Assembly (NCBI RefSeq): GCF_000718775.1
Contig: NZ_JOCB01000011.1
Location: forward strand, 1 to 64,000
DNA from: Streptomyces sp. NRRL S-31
GTDB taxonomy: Bacteria > Actinomycetota > Actinomycetes > Streptomycetales > Streptomycetaceae
Length of the DNA stretch: 64,000 bases
Direction: 5' to 3'
This document shows positions 29,801-41,800 of the stretch, one piece after another. The translations under genes and the position numbers were made by a program. The notes beneath the pieces were generated by a model. The model was not told the DNA's origin. It searched no databases and saw only the letters and a program-made list of their open reading frames with translations. Positions within the stretch are counted from its first letter, which is position 1, and every line of letters begins with the position of its first letter.

Positions 29801-32800
29801 CGGACGATGCTGGCATACACCGGGCTGCTGTCGGAGCCGCACGAGTACCGCCGGCTGCTCGACGACAGCGCCGCGGGGCTGCGCAGGCTGGTGCGCGAGG
29901 GCTCACCGCTGCTCGCCCCGAACCTGCTGAGGGCGGCGCTGCGCCACACGACCCTCGCCCACTGGTTCACCCGGCTCCCCTCCGTCCTCGGTGCGGCACC
30001 GACCGACGTACGCCGGGCGCTCGCGGCGGCCGCCTTCGCCGACCCGCGGGTGGGGGAGATGCTGTTCGCCAACCCGGGCCTGGGGCTCCTTCTCGAGAGC
30101 CGCACCGTTCCGCTCGATGTGAACCGGCTTGTCCCTTTTTGGGAGGCCCGGCCCACCGACGAACGGGTCTTCAGCCGTTACTTCACCCCCGGCTTCGGCG
30201 ACATCCTGACGCGCCCGGCGGCCCCCGGGCGCCTGCTGGACGTACTGTTCCGCGACGACGACGCCCTGTTCCGGCTGGCCGGGAACGACCGGTCCGTCCT
30301 GGACGCCGTCGACGCCGAGGCGGTGGACAACCTCCACGCCAGTCCAGCCGTGGTGACGGAGCTGGCCTCCCGGCCGCAGATCCGGCTCAGCGGCCGGCAC
30401 TGGCGCCGCTTCTTCCACACCCCGGACCTGCTCGCGGGACTGGACGCCGACCGGACCCTGCTCGGCCTGCTGGCCTCGGCACCGGAGGCGCTCCGCGAGG
30501 CGATCGCGCGGCCCGGTCTCGTCGGAGCCCTGCACGACGCCGGGTTCCAGGACGGGCTGTCCCGCATCGCCGCGGAGAAGAAGGCACGGGCCAAGAAAAA
30601 GAGCCGGACCTGGGCGAAGGACCTGCACACCCTCGTGACGACGCACGGCGGTGAGGCCGTGCTGTCCCCCGAGGGGGTCCGCCTGGAACCGGGCGACCTC
30701 TTCTGGGGTCACCTGTGGGGCCGCCCGCAGGACGAGGCGAGGACCGCGCTGCGGGAGGCCCGGCCGGAACCCGGACAGCAGGAGGACCTGCGCAGACTCC
30801 TGGACATCGACGACAGGGTGCGCGGCGACGAGAACCTGTTCGCCGCCGCCCGGCGCAACCGCGCCCTCGGCGCCCGCCTCTTCCTGGACCCCGAGCTGGC
30901 CGAGACGCTGGAGGCCAGGCCCGCACTCCTGGCCCGCCTCGAGGACACCGGCTCCTCGCTCATGGTGCCGCTCCAGACGACCCCGGCGCTCACCGCCGCC
31001 CTGCGCACCGACGACTACCTCTACCGGTACGTCACGAACGACGAGGAGGCCGCCGGCGTCCTCACCTCGTACCCTGGGTTCGCCGAGCAGCTGACCCGCA
31101 ACCCCGAGCTGGTCCGCCTGCTCACCACGCAGGGCGTCCGGTACGGTCTGGCGCAGACCAGACCGGCTCTGAACGTCCTGATGAGGGCCTTGCCGGACGT
31201 GGCGCGGGTCCTCGCCGACGGCGGGCCGGTCGCCGACCTCCTGCTGCGCAACCCCGGGCTGACCGGTCTGCTGGCCGGACGCCTCCGGGACCGCGAAGCG
31301 GGCGCGGCGGTCATCCGGGCCGTGACGAGCGGTTTCCCGGTCGCGGCGGCCGTCGCACTGGCCCCGGCGCTCACCGAGGTGCTCTCCCTGTTCCCCGCGG
31401 TCGTCCGTGCGGTCGGCGACCACCCGGAGGCCTTCCCGGACCCGGCCGCCTTCATGCGGTTCATCCGCAACGAGGACCTGCTGCGCCTCTTCCAGCGGCA
31501 CCCGGCGCAGGCGGACGTGGTGCTGCGCTCCGCCGAGCTGACCGAGACGGCGGTGCACACCCCCGCCACGGTGGCGGCCCTGGCGGCCGACGACGGCCTG
31601 GCGCCGCTGCTCGATCGCCGTCCGCTGGGCGAGGTCGTGCACCGTCTGCTCCGCGAACAGCCGGAGCTGGCGGACCACCTCGCGACGGCCCCGGGCGAAG
31701 CCGGTCACGCGCTGCGCTCGGCGCTCGGCGCGGTACGCGGCCTGGCCGAGGCGATGGCCGCCGACCCGCGGATCGGCCGTGACCTGCGGGACGCGCCGTG
31801 GCTGGGCGGGGCGCTGCTGCGTGGCCACCGCCTGGTCGAACACGCGGTGCGGGACAGCGCGCTGTGGCGTGCGGCCCGGGCCGCGCGGACCTTCGCCGAC
31901 GCCCTGACCCCCGCGCTGGCGCGCAGGGTCTCCGACCACGAGACGCTGCTGAACCGGTTCGCCGAACACCCCGGCGCCCTGGCCGACATCGACCCGCTGG
32001 AGCTGCGGCGGCTGCTGACCGACCCTGGTCTGGCGCGCTTCCTGGACGACGACGACGCGTTCGCCGGACAGTTCCTCGGCACGCCCGCGTGGCGCGCCCG
32101 CGCACTGGAGTCGCGGGGCTTCGCCGACGAACTGCGGCGGCTGGCGCGGGACCCCGACGGCTTCCGGCGACTCGTCGCGGACACCACCGGGGAAAGCCTG
32201 CTGACCGCCCTGGCCCCCGCCACCGTCACGAACCGGGAGACCGTCCGGGAACTCCCGGTGCGGGACGCCGGCACGCCGGACCGCCCCGGCGCCACCACGG
32301 CCCGGGTGGCGCGGTCGTCGCCGGGCTCGGTGTGGGCCGAGGCGCTGGCCTCGGTGCCCGAGGCGGCGGAACTGCTGCTGAGCCGCGAGGCCGCGGACGT
32401 CGCCGGCGAACTGGGACGGCACCCGGAACTGCTGCCCCTGCTGCTCGGCGCGCCCGCCGTGCTCGAGGACCTCGCGCGGGACCCCGCGGCCTGGCGGGAC
32501 TACACCTTCGGCGAGTTCCTGACCGGCGGCGAGGACCGGCTCGACACCTTCGAGACCGACTTCCACGACTGGCTGGACCGGCTGGGTGCCGTGATGGACG
32601 GTGACCTCCACGGCCGGGTCCGCGACCTGGCGCACGCGGTGTGGGACCGGGAGCGGGCCCGCCGGGACGCGCAGCGGGCCGAAGAGGCCGCCCGCGTCGC
32701 GGAACGACTGGCCGCCTTCCAGCCCCACCTGCCCGACACCTGGCAGTACAGCGGCCGGCTCGTCCTCGCCCGGCACGTCAAGGAGGACCGGCTGTCGCCG

Positions 32801-35800
32801 GAGCAGCTCCGGGACCTGCGCAGGGTCGCCACCGGGCAGCTCCGCCCGCGGGAGAGCGAGGTACGGGCGCACCAGGCACTCCACGTCCACCTGGGCGGTG
32901 GCAGCGGCGGTGCGACGTTCACGTACGTCCTCGCGGCCGACGGCCGGGTGGACACGCTGGTGTACGCCATCAGCGAGGTGCGGCGCGGCAACAGGTACGT
33001 GTGGGACGGACACGGCACGAGCTCCGTCGACGGCCCGCTGGAGATCGGTGCGGTGCGCAACGAGCCCGCCCTGGTGTCCTCCAGGGAACGGGTGGAGGCC
33101 GAGCGGGCGGCCGGGGAGCGCGCGGGCAAGGGCAAGGCCAGGGACACCCGGCCCGCCGAGGAGCTGTCCGCGGCTCCGGTGGACGCCGAGACGGCCCGGC
33201 TCGCGGACGCCCTGGCGGCGTACCACGCGGCCCTGGCCGGGCAGCACACTGTCAGGCATGGGCGGGACAAGCGGACCCAGTCGCGCGAGCAGGCGAGGGC
33301 GCTCGTCGCGCTGCGGGACGCCCGGGAGGCGCTGCGGAAGCTGGGGCTGGAGACCGACGCGCAACCGGACGCGGACACCGCGGCCGACCTGGCGGAGCGG
33401 CTGGGCCTCTCCGCCACCGCCGCCACGGCGCTGCTGACCAGGGCGAGCGGCTATGTCCGGGCGCCGATGCTCATGGACTCCGAGGCGCGGGCGGACTACT
33501 ACCGGCGGCTGGCCGAGGTCGCCCATGTCCTGCACACGGAGGGCGAGGCGGCGGCCCAGCGGCTGGCCGGCCCTGACACGCGTCTCTTCCCGCCGGGCGC
33601 CGCCCGGCCCGCCGAGGCGGCGGACACGACCCACCGGGACCCGGACCAGGCCGGACCCAGCACCGTCACGGCCGAGCCGGTCCTCGTACCGGTGGACGCC
33701 AGGCGGGCGGCGGAGCTGGACGATTCGGTCCTCGGCCCGCGCCCGGAGGAGCCGCAGAGCCTGGACGCCCTGCTGTCCCGGGCCCCGGTGGACGCCAGTC
33801 GGGCGGCGGAGCTGGACGCGTCGGTCATCGGCGCGCGCCCGGACCAGCCGCGCGGCCTGGACGCGCTGCTGGCCCAGACCCTCCACGACCGGCCGGAAGC
33901 CCGACAGCGGGCCGAAGCGCCGGAGTCGGCGGTCGCCGTGCCCGAACCGGCGGCCGAGGCAACCGAACCCGTGGTCGCCGCACCGGAGACGGCCGTCGCC
34001 GTACCGGAACTCAGCGAGCACGTCCGGACCTTCGGTTCGGCCTTCGACGGCGCCCAGGGCACCACCCACCTCGGCACCGTGCCGGAGGAGACCGTCCTCT
34101 GGCTGCGCGAGCAGGTGGCCCGGCAGCTGGAGGGCGCGGCCGGCCCCGACGCGGACCTGCGCCGGCGCATCGAGGCCAGGCTGACCCCCGGCTACCTGAT
34201 CCACGAGTGGGCCGACGTGCGCAGCGAGACCGGGCTCCGCCTGCCGCTGGAACACCGTGGTGTGCGCCGGACCGTCCACGTACGGCTGCGGCTGGACGAT
34301 CCCCGGTCCGCGCCCGGACTGCTGGACGGGCTGGCCGAGGGCGTGCCCAACCGGGTGCAGCGCTGGGGCGCGGGCTACACGGAGGCGGGCAACTCCGCCG
34401 GCACCGCCGATCTGCGCACCTTCCAGTTCAACTACAGCCATGTGTGGGACGTGCCGACCGCCGGCCCGCTGCGCCAGGTCGTGGTGCAGCCGCAGGTCAA
34501 CGTGGTCCGCAACCAGCTGTCGACGTCCGTGAGCGCGGCGGGCGGCGCGCAGTCGCTGTCCATCACCACCACGCTCGGCGGAACGGTGCCGTTCGAGTAC
34601 GGGATGCACTGGCAGGTGCGGTCCGATGCCGCGCAGGCCGCCGGTGATTGGACGGCCTCCCGGGAGCACGGCCGGATCGCGGTCTGGTTCCCGGAGTTCC
34701 TGGCGCGGACCGAGTCGGCGGACGCGGACGGCGACGCGGGCCCGGAGGCCGCGCCGGACGGCACGGCCGGCGGCGACGGCACGACCGCTGTCGCCCGGCC
34801 GGGCGCGGCCGAGCGCGAGGCCGCCCCGCTGCGGACGGCGGTGCGCGAGGCGCCGCTGTACGCCGTGGAGTCGGTGCGCTTCCCGGACCGCGTGGTGAAC
34901 ACGGTGGAGGATTCCTTCGCGGATCATCTCGACGGGGTGACGGAGGCGTCCCGGGAAGACGTGCGCCGGTTCTTCGGCGCCCGCAACCTCCGCGACGCGC
35001 TTCCCAAGATGCTGAGCGGATGGCACAGCTCGCCGGTGCTGCTGGCCGCTGACGGCTCCGTACGGGGCCACTTCCGGGTGCACGCGACCCTCACCGGCCG
35101 CGAGGAGACCGTCGGCCCCGCGGCTCCCGCGGCGGACCTCATGCAGATGGTGGTGCGCTCGGTACGGGTCACCGGGCAGTCGACCGTCACCAACGCGGCG
35201 GGCGCCGACCTCAGCGTCTCGCTCGGCTTCTCGGCGCCGACGACCGACAGCGTCCCCGATCCGGTCGGCGGCTCCCTGTCGCTGAACGCCGGAGCACGCC
35301 ACCAGGTGTCGTACGGCCTGGGCTCCGGCGGCGAGGTCACCCGGTCCCAGGCGCTGGAGTTCGGCGGGCCGCTGTTCCGCGTACAGGGCGAAGTGGGCTT
35401 CACGGTGGAGCTGGTCCGCCCCGGCGGGAGCCTGGACAACCGGGTCGGGTTGGGCGCGTACCCGGTGGTGTTCCAGGTGCCGTCCCGCGCCGCGCTGGAG
35501 GGCGTCAAGGAGGCCGTCCCGCGCCGGCTCCCCGCCGAGGTGGCGGAGCTGCGTGCGCTGGGCGTCTCCACCACGACCCTGCGCGTCGACGGCACCGAGC
35601 CGCTGTTCGACCTGGCCGAGCGCTGGCTGCGGGAGCACGGCTTCCTGCCCTCGGCGACCGGCGACGGCTGGGCCGGCGAGGCCGCCCGGGCCCGCCGGCT
35701 GGTCAACGCCCGCGCCCTGGACCACGCCCGTTCCGGCGAGTCGCTGCGCGCCGCGGCGGACGAACTCGTCGAGGGCGGCCACACGGTCTGGTTCGAGCTG

Positions 35801-38800
35801 CCCACCACGGCCGATGTGCAGCGGGTCGCCCTCCGGCTGACCGCCGAGCGCGTCGGCGACGGACCGGTGGAGGCCGTCCGGGCGCTGCCCGGCGTCCAGG
35901 TGAACAACTGGTCCGGGTTCGCCCGCCCCGGCCAGGAACAGCGCACAGTGGCCCCCGTCGCCTGGTCGGTGACCGGGTCGGGCCAGGTCAGCAACCCGCT
36001 GGAACGCCACGTCGACCTGCCGTTGCAGGGCCTGGGACCCGAGTACACGTACAGCAGGCAGACCGCCACGACCACCGGCACCGGATCCCTGGTGGGCCAG
36101 GAGAAGTACGTGGTGTCCTCGCCGGACGACGGCCTCCAGGTCTTCGACGTCCCGGTGCGGCTGCGGATGGAGCTGTCCTGGAGCCACGGCCCGGCACCGA
36201 GGCCGGTCGTCGCCGACGGCACGCTGGGTCTCGCGCTGCCCACGTACCGCACCGAGGCGGCACCGGAGGCGGACACGTCCGCACCGCCCGCGCCCCGGTC
36301 CGCCACGGACGCCGTCCCGGTGAACGACGAGGAGCTCCAGCGGCTGCGGGCCGCCGCCGACGCCGGTGAGCTGCACCGGCTCCCGGAGACGGCCTTCGTG
36401 GACCGGGTGTCGGGCGGCGCCGCCCTGGCCGACGCGGTGAGCCGGGTGCTGGGCGCGGTCCGGACCGCGCCGGCGACCGAGGAGCCGTTCGACCTGTCGG
36501 CGGCTCTCGCCGGCCCCACGGAGACCGCCGAACAACGCACCGGCGCCTGGGTGTCGGACGGCGCGGCGGGACCGCTGGGCCGCTTCGTCCGGGCCGCGGA
36601 CGGGGCCTGGCGGTGGACGGCGCGCTCGGCGGTGGGCGGTTCGCTCACCGACCCGGACAGCATGGCGCAGCAGGTGCTGCGCTCCGCGCTCTCCTCGCAG
36701 CAGCTCACCGGCAACGCCCTGGCCGTGTTCGGCGACGGCTTCGTCCTGGAGGGCATCGGCAGCCACGGACTGGCCCTGGGCACCGACGCCTCGGTGACGG
36801 TCCGGGCCTACCTGACCGACGTGCGGATGGGTGACGAGCCGCCGGAGATGAGCCTGGAGACCTGGCTGTACTCCGCGGACACCTCCTCGGTGACCCGGTC
36901 GGTGGGCAGCGGGCGGACCCAGGGCATGACTGTCAGCGGTGCCTACGGGCCCACGGTCGGCTTCTTCCCCAGCGGGCGTTACGCGTACTCCGCGGGCACC
37001 TCGGCCGGTGTGACCGTCGCGGACAACGCGTCGAACGCGCGGGTCACCGCCGACAACAACACCCGGCTGGACCGGTTCACGGCCACCGCCACCTTCGAGG
37101 TGACGGTCCGCGTGGGCCGCCGGAACGTGGTCGCCGGAACCCTGGCCGCCGGCCCCCACACGGAGCGGACCTTCGGCATCCGGGTGCCCGACGCCGTGGA
37201 GTTCCTGCTGCCGAAGAGCGAGCTGGCCCGGCACTTCCCGCTCGCGCGCGTGCTCGGCATCACCCCGGACGTTCCGGCGGCCGACCTGGTGCTGCCCTCG
37301 GCCTACCGGGCGACCGGCCAGCTCGGACAGGGCGCCGTCACCCAGACCGTCCTGGACGGCCCGCGCGGCGGCTTCCAGCAGCGGATCACGCACGCCGTGG
37401 AGCAGGCGGCACCCGGGGCCACCGTCCCGGGACACGCCGCCTACCTGCCCGGCCTCGCCACCTGGATCGCCGACCGCACCTCGCCGGTGGCCCTGCGCGC
37501 CCTGATCGCCGCAGGCCCCGAAGGACGCGTGGCCGTCGAATTCGTGCACCGCGGCTGGCTGACGCCCGTCCTGGTCCAGTTGACGCTGGCGGCACTCCCG
37601 AAGCCGGACGCCGACCTGGACGCGCTGCGCGGACGTCCGGCCGCGGAGACCTCCGAACTGACCCGCTCCGCCGCGCACGGCAGCGGGCGCGACGGCGACC
37701 TGCCGGTGCCCGGCGCCATCGGGCAGAGCGTCTCCCACTCCCGGGGTCACGAACTGGACGCCATGCCCGTGGTCCAGTACCAGGGCCGGCGCGTGCAGAC
37801 CACGATGGCGCTGTCCGCCGAACGCGCGGTGGGCGCCTCCGTCTCCGCCTCCCGGGAGACACGTGTCTGGCGCCGGTCGGGCCGGCTCGCGGAGTTCGAC
37901 GTCCCGTACGAGATCCAGGCGACCGTGCGCAGCATCCCGCTGACCGCGGCGCCCGTCGCCCGGCTCGCCGACGCGGTGGCCGGCGGCGTCGCCATGGCGA
38001 ACCTGCACGCCTCCGTCGACGCGCGGGTCACCCTCCGGTTCGACCGCACCGATCTGCCCGCCGAGCCGGGCGACACCACGCGGCTGACGCGGCCCGTCCC
38101 CGACGTCCTCACCGACGACCCCACCGCTTGGCAGGTGGCACCCGAGGACGCGGCCGTCGTCGACGTGGAGGGTGTGCCGCTCGCCCTGCGCCCCACCCTG
38201 ACGGGCGACGACTGGGTGCCGTCGCGGCCGTTCTCCTTCGAGGTCTTCGACGCCGCGCCGCAGCTCGCCGAGGCCCTGCGGCAGGTCGACCCGGCGCTCG
38301 CCGGGGTGGACCGCATGCACACCTCGCTGTCGTACGAGGCCCTGCTGATCCGGCTCGCCCGGCTGGTGCGGCCGCAGGGCGACGACGCGGGCGTCCTGCT
38401 GGACCGGAGCGCCGTGGGCCGTTTCATGGGACGCACGGGCACCAGCGACGCCACGTCCGTACGGCTCCGGCTGTACCCGCAGGAGGTCCTGACCGAGGGC
38501 CCCACCGCCCTGGACGACGTCCGGGTGGCCTCCGACACGTCCGCGGTGAGCGCCTCCACGGCCGTCACCCCGGCGGTCAGCACCCGCTTCACCTCACCGC
38601 TGACCACGGACCAGACCCACCGTGTCCGGCTCACCCTGCCGAACGCCCAGAACCGGGCGAGCCAGGGCCAGTCCGCGGCGACCAACGTCTACCGGCGCGA
38701 CTACCTGAAGTACGGCGTCTCCGCCCCGGCCGGCGCGACCCCCGGCTACCAGATCCGCTCGCTGGCCGTGCTCCGGGTCGAGGGGCCGTCCGGCACCCGG

Positions 38801-41800
38801 TGGGTGCTGGGCACCACGGTGCTGCGCACCCTGGACCTGCCGCCGGGCCTGGCGGTGCCGCGCCCGGACGGGGACACCGAGCGGCCGGCGCGGACGGACG
38901 AGGCACCGCGGGCAGGACAGGCGGACGAGCGGGCGCCCGGCGCCGAGCCCGGTCCGGCGCGGACCGAGGACTCGGGGCCGGCTTCGGACACCGAACGGGC
39001 ACCGGCGCGGGCCGCCGAGGAGACAGGACCGGTCGAGGGCGGGGTGTCCGCCGGAGGCCGGGGTCCGGCGGACGGCCGGACGACGGCGGGTGCCGTCGAG
39101 GCGGAAGCCGACCGGACGCGGGAACCGGGCCGGCCGGCGGAGGAGCGGCGGGTGACGTCCGCCGCCGCGGACGGCGACGTGCTGATCGAGTTGGGCGACG
39201 ACGAGCCCGACCAGGCCCCGGCGGACGCCAAGCGCGGCGGCAAGTCCAAGCGGCGCAAGCCGGGCCAGGGCGGTGCCGCCCGGACCACGGAGCAGAATGC
39301 GGCGCCCACCGGTGAGACCTCCACCGGCCGGGCCGCCGTACCCGCACCGCTCACCCCGGAGGGGCGCAGACTGCTGGAGACGGCCGCGCGGGAAGCCGCC
39401 GTACCCGACTTCGCCAAATCCGTCGTGCGGACGCGGCTGATCGCGGCGGCCCAGTCGGCCGGGTGGCACGACGCGTGGCCGGTGCGCGCGATGGCCCGGC
39501 TGCTCGGCGAGGACGTCCGGTGGTCCGAGCCGGCGAACGCAACGGCCGTTGCCCGGTTGCTCCAGCCCGACGCCGCCCACCTGGTCGAGCAGGCCGCGGA
39601 CCACCCCGCGCTGACGCCGTTCCTGTTCGCCCACCCGGACATGCCGGAGGTGCTGGCGGTCTCGCCGGCCTTCCTGGACATCCTGAAGACGCTGCCGCAG
39701 GAGCATCCGGGCAGCGCCGAAGCTCTCATCGACACGCCCGAGTACCTGGACGCCCTGCTGGCCAAGTCCTCGTCGGGCCGGCGCGAGCTGGTCGACGCGA
39801 TCGAGAGCCAGGTGAACTGGGCGAAGCTGCTGCCAGTCCTCCCCGGACTGGCCTCCTACCTGAACGGGCAGACGGAGCTGCTCCGCACGGTCCTGGAAGC
39901 CAGGGACAAGTCGCTCGCGGCGGTCCTCGACGTGGTTCCGGAGATGGCGCGTGCGCTGATGCGGACCGATCACCCGTTGCACCAGGCCGTTTCCCTCCTG
40001 GAGGACTGGGCCCTGATGGCCGGTCTCTCCTCGGTCGTCGGGCTGTCCGCGCCGGACGAGATTGACTACCGCCGGCTCTTCGCCCACCGGCAGCTGCGTG
40101 CGGCCCTGCGCGTCCACGCCGACCAGACCTACGCCCTCTTCCAGGTCCCCGGCCTGCTGAACCTGGCGATGGGTGACCCTTCCGTCATCGAGACGCTGGC
40201 CGGCAGCCCGTGGCTCGTCGACGTCCTGCCCGACGTCCCCGCCTTCGGCGCCAGGATCGCCCGCAGCACGGAGCTGGTCGGCGCGGCCGCCGGCAACCCG
40301 GCGGTCGCCGAAGCGCTCTCCTACGACCCGCAGGTGTTCGACGGGGTCCCCGACGAGCGGCTGGCCGACGCTCTCAGGGAGGCGACCTCCCCGAAGCCGG
40401 CCGCGCGGACCGCGCCGCAGGGGCCGGCGGTCTCGGCCGTGGACCGGCTCAGGGCCGCCGACCCGGCCCTGGACGCCGCCCTCGCCCTGCCGGGATTCGC
40501 GGACGTGCTGCGGAACGAGGACGGGCTGGCGGCGGTCCTGGAGACCCACCGCGGTCTGCTGTCGCGCCCGCACGAGTACCGCAGGCTGCTGCTGCCGGCG
40601 AACGCTCCGGTCAGGCAGCGGCTGACCGGCGACGGCAACGAACCCCTGCTGATCCCCGGCGTACTGCGGGCGGTCCTCCGGCACGGCAAGTTGCGGGACG
40701 AGGTGATCGACTCCACCGGCGACGTCGTTCTGGCCCGGATCGACGTGGCCGCCGGACAGTACCCCTGGCTGCCGACCCTGCTCGCCGTGAACCCCGCGAT
40801 GGCCCAGCTCATCGCCGGCGTCCCGCACGTGCTGCACACGCTGGAGGCGCTGGACGGCCTGGAGGAACGGCTGGCCACCGACGACCGCCTCGTCGGCTTC
40901 GCCGGCGGATCGCTGGGAGCCTCGGCGTTCTTCCGCCGGCTCGGCACAACCGAGGACCTGGTGGACGCGCTGCTGGAGAACGACAGCGCCCTGCTGAGGT
41001 TCTTCCAGAGGAACCCGTTGTCCCTGCCCGCCGTACGGGCCGCAGAACTGGAGAACCTGCGCCGGCACGGGTCCCTCGTAGGCGAACTGGCGGGCCGGTA
41101 CGGCATCCCCGTCACCCTGAGGCACTGGCAGCGCCTGTTCGCCGACTCGCTGCTGCTCGACGCGCTGGAACGTCCCGGCAACGCGACCGGCCTCGACCTG
41201 CTGCTCTCCGCCCCCGAGGCGTTCGCCGAAGCCCTCGCCCGTCCCGGCTTCACAGAGGCGCTGGACGCCGGCCGTCTGGAGGCCGATTTCGCCCGGATCG
41301 CCGAGGTGCGCAAGGCCGGCAGGAAGAAGAAGAGCCGTGCCTGGGTCAGGGAACTCCTCGCCTCCGTGGCCGGCACCGGCGAGCCCGTGCTGTCCCCGGA
41401 GGGCATCGAGTACGAGCACCGGGACCTGGCGCTCGCGCGCACCCTGAAGCTCCCCCAGGAGGAGGCGGCGCGGCAGCTGCGGGCATGGGCCGAGGAGACC
41501 GGCATGGCCGCCGAGGACCGTGAGCACATGCTCTCGATCAACGAGACGGTCCGGCGCGACCAGCGCCTCCTCGGCCTGGCCCGCGAGCGGGAGGCGTTCG
41601 GCGTCGCCTTCTACCTCAACACCGAGCTGTTCGAGACGGTCCAGGCCCGCCCCGCACTGGTCGACCTGCTCGCGGACTCCAGGCAGAACGCGCTGCCGCT
41701 GCTGTACGACAACCCTCGCCTGACCCTCGCGCTGCGCACCAACGACTACCTGTACCGGCTCTTCCTCACCAACCCGGGCACCCGTTCCTGGCTGCTCAAC

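Noticed and set aside
29903..38320. 2805-codon open frame on the - strand
   Set aside because: Antisense shadow of the giant + gene: its translation is Arg/His/Gly/Val-rich without domains, while the + frame carries conserved duplicated domains. Long antisense frames are expected at this GC content.
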